Below the pieces are notes generated by a model that was given only the letters and a program-made list of their open reading frames with translations, made no database searches and was not told where the DNA came from. Below are positions 45,537-54,800 of a stretch of DNA of 64,000 bases, in pieces. A program made the translations under genes and the position numbers. The stretch lies in assembly GCA_002862095.1 (NCBI GenBank), contig PHSQ01000001.1:1116001-1180000 (forward strand), read 5' to 3'. The first letter of the stretch is position 1. Every line of letters starts with the position of its first letter. Source of the stretch: Methylocystis sp. KS32 (GTDB lineage Bacteria; Pseudomonadota; Alphaproteobacteria; Rhizobiales; Beijerinckiaceae).

Positions 45537-46769
45537 TCAGGCGGCGTCGAGTCCATAAAGCGTATGCAGCGTGCGCACCGCGAGTTCCGCGTAAGCGGCT
45601 TCGATCAGCACCGAGAATTTGATCTCCGATGTGGTGATGGCGCGGATATTGATTCCTTTGTCGGCGAGAGCGCGGAAGCCGCGCGCGGCCACCCCGGCAT
45701 GGCTGCGCATACCGACGCCGATCGCCGAAACCTTGGCGACGTCTGTCGCGCCGGACATGGAGGCGTATCCGATCCCGCTCTTGGCTTTCTCCAGCAAGGC
45801 GCAGGCTCGGTCGTAATCCGCGGCGCCGACCGTGAAGGTCATGTCCGTCATGTTGTCTTCGGAGACGGTTTGAACAATCATGTCCACATTGATGCCCGCT
45901 TCCGCGAGAGGCATAAAGACTCCCGCCGCCACGCCCGGTTTGTCCGCGACGCGCCGCAAGGTGATCTGGGCTTCGTCGCGCGAGAAGGCGATGCCTGTGA
46001 CGACTTGGGCTTCCACAATGTCCTCCTCTTTGCAAATGAGCGTGCCGGCGCGCGGATTGTCGGGATCGTCGAAAGAAGAGCGCACATAAGTCGGTACGTC
46101 GTGAACCAACGCCACCTCGACGGAGCGGACCTGCAAGACCTTGGCGCCGAGCGACGCCATTTCGAGCATTTCCTCGAAAGCGACCTTATCCATGCGGCGG
46201 GCCTTCGGCACCACGCGAGGGTCGGTGGTGTAGACGCCGTCGACATCCGTATAAATATCGCAGCGGTCGGCCTCGATCGCCGCGGCGAGCGCCACCGCGC
46301 TCGTATCGGAGCCGCCGCGCCCGAGGGTTGTGATTCTGCCGCTTGGGGCGTGAAGGCCTTGAAAGCCGGCCACCACGGCGACCTCGCCTTTGGAAATGCC
46401 GTCGAGGAGGCCGGTCGGCTCTATGCTTAGAATGCGTGCGGCGCCGTGCCCGTCGTCGGTGAGGATCGGCGCCTGCCACCCGAGCCAGGATCGCGCCGGG
46501 ACGCCGATTTTTTGTAAGGCGATGGCGAGGAGCCCTGCCGTTACCTGTTCTCCGGAAGCGACCACGGCGTCGTATTCGCGCATGTCGTGCAGTGGGGCCG
46601 CCTCCTTGCACCAGGCGACGAGTTCGTTGGTCTTGCCCGACATGGCGGAAACCACGACCGCGACCTGATAGCCCGCGTCCACCTCCCGTTTGACGTGGCG
46701 CGCGACGTTGTGAATCCGCTCCACCGTGGCGACGGAGGTGCCGCCGAATTTCATCACCAAACGGGCCAT
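45537..46769 (-). CDS. lysC: Aspartate kinase
   Basis: 410 residues from ATG 46769 (MARLVMKFGGTSV). The kinase domain has KFGGTSV, VASGEQVTAGLLA and LGRGGSDTSAVALAAAIEADRCDIYTDVDGVYTTDPR. Two C-terminal ACT domains (about 265-400) indicate feedback control by lysine and/or threonine. First step of the aspartate family pathway. Monofunctional; no homoserine dehydrogenase fusion. A longer open frame (to 46955) has no family homology. Confidence 0.97.
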   Translation of the reverse strand: MARLVMKFGGTSVATVERIHNVARHVKREVDAGYQVAVVVSAMSGKTNELVAWCKEAAPLHDMREYDAVVASGEQVTAGLLAIALQKIGVPARSWLGWQAPILTDDGHGAARILSIEPTGLLDGISKGEVAVVAGFQGLHAPSGRITTLGRGGSDTSAVALAAAIEADRCDIYTDVDGVYTTDPRVVPKARRMDKVAFEEMLEMASLGAKVLQVRSVEVALVHDVPTYVRSSFDDPDNPRAGTLICKEEDIVEAQVVTGIAFSRDEAQITLRRVADKPGVAAGVFMPLAEAGINVDMIVQTVSEDNMTDMTFTVGAADYDRACALLEKAKSGIGYASMSGATDVAKVSAIGVGMRSHAGVAARGFRALADKGINIRAITTSEIKFSVLIEAAYAELAVRTLHTLYGLDAA

Positions 46770-47029
46770 TGGGAAACCGAAGAGAAGGTTAAGAGATCGA
46801 GCCAGGGCGCGGGGCTGCGCGGCCGCTCGCCTCTGGCCCAAGGCCGCGCTATATGTTACCGCGAGCCCGTCAGTGTCAACGGCGGCTTCGCCAATTGGGC
46901 GCCGGGGATCGCAGGGGTGGGTCTGATCGTCCATCCCATGCGGTTTTGCGATCACTGGCGATCAGTCCCCGCCAAGGGATCCGAGGGCGATCCCGCCTTC
47001 CAGGCGAAACGCCCCAGCAAGAGGTTCTC

Positions 47030-47788
47030 GTGCCCCATACCGACTCCCGTCCCGCCGCCGCCAGCGTCAATCCGAGCGACGTCGAGCGCTTCAACCGGCT
47101 TGGCGAACTGTGGTGGGACGCCTCCGGCAAGATGGGCATCTTGCATAAGATCAATCCAATTCGCGTCGACTACATAAGCGATCTCGCGGTGCGCTATCTT
47201 CATCGCGACCGCTTCGCCAAGCAGCCCCTGGGTGGGCTGAGATTGGCCGATATCGGCTGCGGCGGCGGAATATTGAGCGAGTCGCTCGCCGAATTGGGGG
47301 CGCGGGTCACCGGGGTGGACCCGGCTCCCAACAATATCGAAGTGGCCCGCCGCCACGCTGGGAAATCGGGCTTGGACATCGACTACCGGAACACGACCGC
47401 GGAGGCGCTGGCCGCCGCAGGAGAGCAGTTCGATATCGTCGCCGCGCTCGAAGTGATCGAGCATGTCGAAGGCCAGAAGGCTTTCATCGGCATGCTTTCT
47501 CGCTTGGTGAAGCCCGGAGGGCTCTTGTTTCTGGCGACGATAGACCGCACGACGAAAAGCTACGCGCTTGCGATCATCGGGGCCGAATATGTTCTGGGTT
47601 GGGTGCCCCGAGGCACCCACAATCACGACAAATTCGTCCGCCCCGATGAATTGGCCGGCTGGCTTCGGCATGCGGGATTGCGGGAAATCGACCGCGCCGG
47701 GATGAGTTTTCAACCCTTGTCGCGTTCCTGGGTCAAAAGCCGCGACACCAGCGTCAATTATCTGATGGCCGCCAAGAAAGACGCCTAA
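47030..47788 (+). CDS. ubiG: Ubiquinone biosynthesis O-methyltransferase
   Basis: 252 residues from GTG 47030, with GAGG 6 bases upstream. SAM-binding motif I ADIGCGGGILSESLAELGARVTGVDP, post-motif VAALEVIEHV, and the UbiG-specific N-terminus VERFNRLGELWWDASGKMGILHKINP. It methylates two hydroxyl groups in ubiquinone synthesis. Divergent from lysC across 260 bases, the usual alphaproteobacterial arrangement. Confidence 0.95.
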   Translation: MPHTDSRPAAASVNPSDVERFNRLGELWWDASGKMGILHKINPIRVDYISDLAVRYLHRDRFAKQPLGGLRLADIGCGGGILSESLAELGARVTGVDPAPNNIEVARRHAGKSGLDIDYRNTTAEALAAAGEQFDIVAALEVIEHVEGQKAFIGMLSRLVKPGGLLFLATIDRTTKSYALAIIGAEYVLGWVPRGTHNHDKFVRPDELAGWLRHAGLREIDRAGMSFQPLSRSWVKSRDTSVNYLMAAKKDA

Positions 47789-47863
47789 AAAGCATCGTTT
47801 GCCTTGTTTTCCCGCTGCTTGTGGCTCTTGTTTGAACTCCAGCCGAGCGTTACAGTCGCTTTC

Positions 47864-48502
47864 ATGATGCGCGCCAAACTCGTCAAATCCATCTGCCCCG
47901 GCCTTGGCTGCGGCGTGATTCTCGCCAGCATTGGCGTGGCTTTCCTTTGGGGAAGCCATCCGGCTTTAGCCAAGAGCAAGCCGGCGGCGGCGGATTCCGG
48001 CGCCGCGAACGACAGCACTTCCGATTCGCACGGCAAAAAGGGCGGCAAAAAGAGCGGCAAAGACGCCGTGAAACCAGAGTTGCTTGGCTCCTTTGGCGAC
48101 TGGAGCGCCTTTTCCGTGCAGGGAAAAACCTGTTACGCGCTCGGCTCTCCGAAGGAGCGGCAGCCCAAAGCGAAGGTCAAGGACACCCAAGCTTATGTGT
48201 TCATCTCGACCCGTCCCGCGGAGGGAGTGAAAAACGAGGTGGCGGTCAATCTCGGCTATTCGACCAAAGACAACGGCAATGCGATCGCCGACGTGGACGG
48301 CGACATGTTCGAACTGGTGACGAAAGGCAACAACGCCTGGGTGAAAAACACCGCAAAGGAAAAGGAATTCGTCGAGTCGCTCAAAGGCGGGTCCAAGCTC
48401 GTGGTGAAGGCGTCCTCGTCCAAGGGAAATTCGACGACGGACACCTATTCCCTGAAAGGGCTCTCGGAGGCGCTCGCTCGGGTTCAACAGGAATGCAAAT
48501 AG
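47864..48502 (+). CDS. Invasion-associated locus B (IalB)-like secreted protein
   Basis: 212 residues from ATG 47864 (or 47867). Signal segment (about 10-38, ending SHPALA), a low-complexity Ser/Lys/Gly linker, then the IalB-family domain: LGSFGDWSAFSVQGKTCYALGSPKERQP...AYVFISTRPAEGVKNEVAVNLGY, with a second Cys at the end (QQECK) likely forming a disulfide with the first. First described from Bartonella, but widespread in non-pathogenic alphaproteobacteria, so no virulence role follows. Confidence 0.85.
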   Translation: MMRAKLVKSICPGLGCGVILASIGVAFLWGSHPALAKSKPAAADSGAANDSTSDSHGKKGGKKSGKDAVKPELLGSFGDWSAFSVQGKTCYALGSPKERQPKAKVKDTQAYVFISTRPAEGVKNEVAVNLGYSTKDNGNAIADVDGDMFELVTKGNNAWVKNTAKEKEFVESLKGGSKLVVKASSSKGNSTTDTYSLKGLSEALARVQQECK

Positions 48503-48852
48503 CGGCGCGGCTTGGCGCGCGGCTCGGTGGAGTTTCGAAGCAAACGCTTGGCCTTTACCCCGCCTTTATGAAGGCGTCGAACTAGCCCATTCAAGGATTT
48601 TTCTCTTTCGCTCCGCCGTTTTGACGAGAGCGCGGGAATGCGCCGCGCCTCCAATTTGAGCCTTTGAATTCTCTGCGTTTTTGTATGGCTTTTCAAAGCC
48701 GCGTTCCGCGCGCGCAAAGCTTTCTTGAACGCTACCGCAATTGTCAGAAGGCGGATTCGACCAGGCGCCGCGCGCCACGCCGGAAAGGCCTGCGCTGGGC
48801 GCTCTTGCGCGATTCGTGCTCGCGCGCCTGGTCTTCAATTCCTTGGCCTGCG
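48503..48852. other. Intergenic region after the IalB-like gene
   Basis: 350 bases between the plus-strand IalB-like gene and the end of the minus-strand giant gene. Short open frames here have no recognisable features. I see no clear terminator or RNA. Confidence 0.5.
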
Positions 48853-51800
48853 CTATTCGAACCGCCCCGCCGCGTGGCTTAGCATGGTGTACACTTTACC
48901 CGCCTCGCCGGTCAGCAGGTCGAGAGTCCTGCCGCCGTCCCGGTCGTTGCGACCGGTCTCGTTGAGTAATTCTTCGAAGTTGCGAAGGTAATGATCGATC
49001 GTGGCGCGAAAGTCCGCGTCGGCGCGGTACCGGCGACGGATCTCTTCGAAAGTCTGGTGGCCCTGCGCGTTATAGAGCCGGCGAGAGAACAAGCCTTGGC
49101 GCTCCCCTCGCTGGAAACGTCTCCACATTTCAGTGACCGCCGCGTTATCGACCATACGGGCGATATCGAGGGTGAGATTGTCGAGCGCGCCGGAAGACTG
49201 CGGCCGGGACGTCCGGCCGTCCGCCGGCGCTTGCTCGCCATCGTCCTGAGAAGCGCGCGCCAGCAGATCGCTAAGCCAGCCTTGGCCGCCATTTCCCGTT
49301 TCGGGGCGCGCAGCCGGCGCCCTCGCGGGCGAAGGAGCCGCCGCCGTTACGGCGGCGGGCCTCTGGCGAGAGGCTTCCCTTCCTGCGTCCCCGCGCGCGG
49401 TTTCCGTCGTAGCCCGCGCCGAGGCTTCGAAGCTGCGGCGCGCGCTCCCTACGTTCGTTTCCGATATGTCATAGACCCGGCTGGAGCGGGCGACGATGTC
49501 GGTGAGCTCGTTGAGGGCCTTCACCTGATCGCCGACCACGCGGCGCAGGGCGGCCGCTTGTTCCGCGGTTTCGCGTGGCAGGTCCTGCGCTCCGCGCCGC
49601 ACCTCGGCGCGGGTGGTTTCCAGTTCCCGATGTATCTCCTGGGCGAGTCCGCGAATCTCGACTACCGCTGCGTTGAATTTGTCGCCGGCTTGTCCGAAAA
49701 TCGCAGCGAGCTCGTCATTTGCTTGTTCGTAGGCGGCGCGCAGAGCCGCCGCCGTTTTTTCTTGCTCGGATTCCGCGGCCGAACGAATCGCCGAGAAGCG
49801 CGCGTCGACGAGATGCGCTGTATCCTCGGTGGTCTGTTTCAAGAAGCCTCCGATACCCTCGGCCCTTGATTCGACCTCCTGGAGGCTCTGGTCCATCAGT
49901 CCCGTAAACGAGGCAAGCGCGCCCTGGAATTCGACTTGCTTCTGGTCGATCATCGAAACGAGGTCCGTCAGCGACTCTCGGCGCGCCTGGAAGACCGCAT
50001 CGAGCGCGCTTTGGCTGCGCGTCAGTTGCTCCGCGCTTTGCGCCAGCGAGCGATGCTGCTGTTCGATCTGGCCGACGACGGAAGATGCGCCCCCAATCGC
50101 ATTGCTGGCCACGGCGTCGATCGCGGCGATCTGACCGGCAACCGATTCGATCGCCTGTTTGAACTCATCCAATCGTCCGCCAAGCTGGTTCTCGAGTCTG
50201 ACGAAATTGCCGCCAGCCTGGTCGATGATGTTTTGCAAGGAGCTGTTCGTGCGCCCGAGGCTCTCCAGCAAAGCTGGAAGTTCGGAGCGCAGCTTGTCAT
50301 TGGTGCCGATCAGCGTGGATATGGAATTCTGAGCGCCCTCGTTCAGAGCTTTCGCGAGCAGTTCGGCGGATTGATCGATTGCGCCGACCAACTCTTCCCG
50401 TTTTCGATTCAAATGTTCCACGATCGAGCCGCCGCGATTTTCAATGGCGTGCGTAACCAGTTCTCCGACACTGGCGAGTTCGCGCGTGACCTCGGCGCCT
50501 CTCTCGCCGAGAGTCGAATGTATTTGTGTCAGTCGACTGTCCAGCGAAGAGCTGATTTCGTCGACGCGTTGCGTCAGGGTCTGGCCCAAATCGCCGGTGC
50601 GGGCGTGCAAGGCGGTGTCGATTTCGCGTCGAGCCACGGCCAGGGTTTCATGGATTTCGCTAACGCGGGCGCCAATCGTTTCGACGATCTGGCGGCCCCG
50701 TTCGCTGAGTCCCGCGGTAACCTCATTGAGGCGCTGCACGACATTGGTCTCGAAGGCGCCGATGCGGCTGTCGAGAACGCCGGCGATTTCTTCCGCGCGA
50801 CCGCCCAGCGTTTCGTTTATCGTTTGCGTCTTGGCCGCGAGCGACTCCGCGAGCGCGGTGGAGCGCGCTACGATGGCTTCGTCGAGTTCTTTCAGCTTCT
50901 CATCGAGGGTTTGGGTGGTCCGTTGGCCGCCTTCATTGAAGGCTCGCGCCACTTCCGCGGCGTGTTTGGCGAGAGAGTCATTAAGCTTCTGATGGCCAAC
51001 CGCCAGACCAAGGTCGATCCGGTTCGCGAGCGCGTCGATGGAATCTTTAGCATCGCGCGTGCGCGCATCGGTTGCGAACTCAATCGCTCCGATCTTCTCC
51101 TCCAATATCCCCGAGATGGTTTCAACGCGTTCGTCAAGCTTGCTCACCAGCGCGCCGCCTTTTTGCGAGACGGCGTTTTCGATTGCGTCAAGTTTCTGGC
51201 CCACTTCGATCGCCAGCTTCTCGGCGCCGGCGTTGATGCGGTCCGCGACCTGAGCGTTGCGCTCATCCAGTTGTTCGATGAGTGCGCCGCTGCGAACCAG
51301 GATGGAGTTCTCAACGCCTTGAAGCTTTTCTTCGAGTTCCTGGCCGAAGCGTTTCGAGTTGTCGCCAATTTGCGCCGCGAGGCGCTCCGATTGGGTCGAG
51401 AATTTCTCGATGAATTCCCCGCCCCTTACGACTATGGCGTTCTCGACGCCACCAAGTTTCTCGTCCAGCTCTTCGCCGAAATGGCGGGAGTTGTCGCCGA
51501 TTCTCGAGGCGAGACGTTCCGATTCCGAGGAAATTTTATAAAGAAGCTCGTCGCCGTGGCGGGTCAAAGCCTGTTCCATGGCGTTGAGGCGATCCCCGAG
51601 CGTTTCGGAAATGTGTTGCGAGCAGTCCGCCAATCGCGCCGTCGTCTCCTGAGCCTGCGTTTCAAGACGCTCCGCGAGCGCCCCGCCATGCATCATTATG
51701 GTTTCGTCCACGGCGTTCAGTCCTTGCCGGACTTGGGCAGTGAAATTCTGGGAGTGTTCGACGACTCGTTCGGTCAATGCCGAACCTTGGCTCAGCAGCG

Positions 51801-54800
51801 CGCGTTCGAACAGTTGGAGATGATCGCCCAGCTCTTTTGCAATGTGATCGCCGCGCTCAGCGAGACTATTCGCGACCTCTCTGCCGTTGTCGAGGACGAG
51901 GCTCTCGAAATTCGCGAGGCGCTCGGCGAGCGTTTCAGTGATCCGCTCTCCCTGCACCGCGATGGCGACGACGGCTTCGCCAACCGTGGATGCGAAGCGA
52001 TCCTGAATCGCGGTCGAGTGATCGGAAAGCGCGCTCGTTGCTTCGGCGACGGTCTGCTGCAAGGAGTCTCGGAGCTCCTCGCCATGAGCGGCGAGTTCCT
52101 CCTTCACCCCGCTTCTCTGCGCCTCCAGCAGTTCGGAGAGTCGCTCGCCCGTTTGACTGAATGCGCTTACATGTTCGCCGAGGACGTCGTCCAGACGGGC
52201 CGCTTGTTCGGAAACCTTTGCTAATACGCCATCTCCATGCTGGCGAACCGATGCGTCGAGCGCGTCGAGACCGGCAGCCAGAGCGACGCTTACGCGCTCG
52301 CTGTGGGCGCCGACGGTGTCCGCAGCCGTATGGGAAGCTTGCGCCACCGCTTGTTCGAATTCGGACAGGCGAGAGGTAAGGAGCGAACGCGCCGCCTCTT
52401 CCCGTTGCAGCAAGGTCGCAGCCGCGGCGTCGCTGTTCCGCGCGACCGCCTGTTCGAAGGACGCCAGACGCTGGGTCACCACCTCTGTGGCGCGCTCGCC
52501 GGATTCGGTGACGCGCATGACGATGGCTTCGCCATGGCGACCGAACCCATCCTCGAAGGCGGCGAGACCTTCGGTCAGGGCAAGACTGATCTGATCCGCC
52601 TGTTCGGCGACCTTGGTGGCTGCGTCGCTGCTCGCGCGAACCACGGTCTCTTCAAAGGTAGCCAACCGGTCAGCGAGGGTTGCTCCAATTTTCTCGCTTT
52701 GGTTGGCGACCCGTGAAGCGAAACTATCGCCATGCCGCGCAACGCTGGCTTCGAAGGCGGCCAAGCCTTCGGTGACGGCGGCGCTTGCGCGCTGGCTTTG
52801 TTCGACGACCCGGGTCGCTATCTCCTCGCTCCGGCGCTCGACCGCCCCATCGATCGTGGCGAAACCTTCCTCGAGATTTTTTGTAATGCGGTCCCCGTGT
52901 TTGGCGAGCCGCGTAGCCGCCTCTTCGGTGTGGTGGGACACCGACGCTTCAAATGCAGCCAACTGCTCGGAGAGACTCACTGCGGCGATCTCGCCGCGCT
53001 CCATGACGCGGCTTGCGATCTCTTCGCTATGTTTGCCGAAATTCTCTTCGAAGGCGGCGAGACCTTCCGCGAGCGTAGAGGCGACGCGCTCGCCATGGTT
53101 CGAGACAACGTCGGCGACTTCGGCGCTCTTTCCTGAAACGATGTTCTCGAAAGCGGTCAGACGCTCGGTCAGCGCCGACGTCGCGCGCTCGCTATGTTCT
53201 GCTACCCGGGCGACCAGCGCCTCTCCATGTTTGCCAAAGCCGTCTTCGAAGGCGGCGAGACCTTCCGCGAGCGTAGAGGCGACGCGCTCGCCATGGTTCG
53301 AGACAACGTCGGCGACTTCGGCGCTCTTTCCTGAAACGATGTTCTCGAAAGCGGTCAGACGCTCGGTCAGCGCCGACGTCGCGCGCTCGCTATGTTCTGC
53401 TACCCGGGCGACCAGCGCCTCTCCATGTTTGCCGAAGCCGTCTTCGAAGGCGGCGAGACCTTCCGCGAGCGTTGAGGCGACGCGCTCGCCATGGTTCGAG
53501 ACAACGTCGGCGACTTCGGCGCTCTTTCCTGAAACGATGTTCTCGAAAGCGGTCAGACGCTCGGTCAGCGCCGACGTCGCGCGCTCGCTATGTTCTGCTA
53601 CCCGGGCGACCAGCGCCTCTCCATGTTTGCCGAAGCCGTCTTCGAAGGCGGCGAGACCTTCCGCGAGCGTTGAGGCGACGCGCTCGCCATGGTTCGAGAC
53701 AACGTCGGCGACTTCGGCGCTCTTTCCTGAAACGATGTTCTCGAAAGCGGTCAGACGCTCGGTCAGCGCCGACGTCGCGCGCTCGCTATGTTCTGCTACC
53801 CGGGCGACCAGCGCCTCTCCATGTTTGCCGAAGCCGTCTTCGAAGGCGGCGAGACCTTCCGCGAGCGTTGAGGCGACGCGCTCGCCATGGTTCGAGACAA
53901 CGTCGGCGACTTCGGCGCTCTTTCCTGAAACGATGTTCTCGAAAGCGGTCAGACGCTCGGTCAGCGCCGACGTCGCGCGCTCGCTATGTTCTGCTACCCG
54001 GGCGACCAGCGCCTCTCCATGTTTGCCGAAGCCGTCTTCGAAGGCGGCGAGACCTTCCGTCAGCGAAGCGGTTACGCGGTCGCTGTGGTCAACGAGTCGC
54101 TGGGCTGCTTCCTCGGCTTTCTCGACCATAGTCGTGGCGACGGCGGCGACTCTCTCCGTCATTACCGCGCCGGCCCGGTCGCTCTGTTCGGTCACGCGGG
54201 TGACAATTTCCTCGCCGTGGCGCCCGAAGCCGTCCTCGAAAGCGGCAAGCCCTTCCGTGAGAGCGGACGCGATACGGTCGCCATGTTCGGCCATTCGTGT
54301 CACCGCATCGCCGCTTGCCCGCAATACGGATCCCTCGAAAGAGCTTATGCCTCCTTCAATGGTGGATTGCACTGCCGCGCTCTGCTCCGCCACGCAGGAG
54401 GTAGTGTCTGAACTTGCGCGCCGCACCGCGTCCTCGAAAGCCGACAATCCTCCAATGAGCGCGGTTTGGAGCGCAGTGCTATGCTCTGCGACGTGAGTGG
54501 TCGCCTCGCCGCTGACGCGCGAAACCGTTTCTTCGAACGCAGCCAATTCTCCAGTGAGCGCGTCTCGCGTCGCCGCGCCATGTTCAACCACTCGGGCGGC
54601 GATTTCAGACCCTTTCACCAGAACGGTCTGTTCGAAAGCGCCCAACCGCTCCGCTAATGTCTCGGTCAGCCGGTCGCCGTGAGTTCCGATTGCGGCGACG
54701 GCTTCGCCGGCTACCATGGCAAAACGCTCTTGCACCGCGCTGGCGTGTTCCCCGAGCGCGGCGGCGCTTTCCGACAAGCGGGCCGTCAAGCTCTCGTGCA

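Noticed and set aside
48484..48838. Two short minus-strand frames between the IalB-like and giant genes
   Set aside because: Arg/Ser-rich composition, no ribosome-binding site and no recognisable domain.
49936..52224. 762-codon open frame on the plus strand opposite the C-terminal half of the giant gene
   Set aside because: Antisense to the well-supported minus-strand gene; its length follows from high GC and biased codon use.
52613..54496. 627-codon open frame on the plus strand across the repeat array
   Set aside because: It is the antisense shadow of the giant coiled-coil gene: the frame stays open because the 198-bp repeat is repeated, and the protein is an arginine/serine-rich repeat without domain features.
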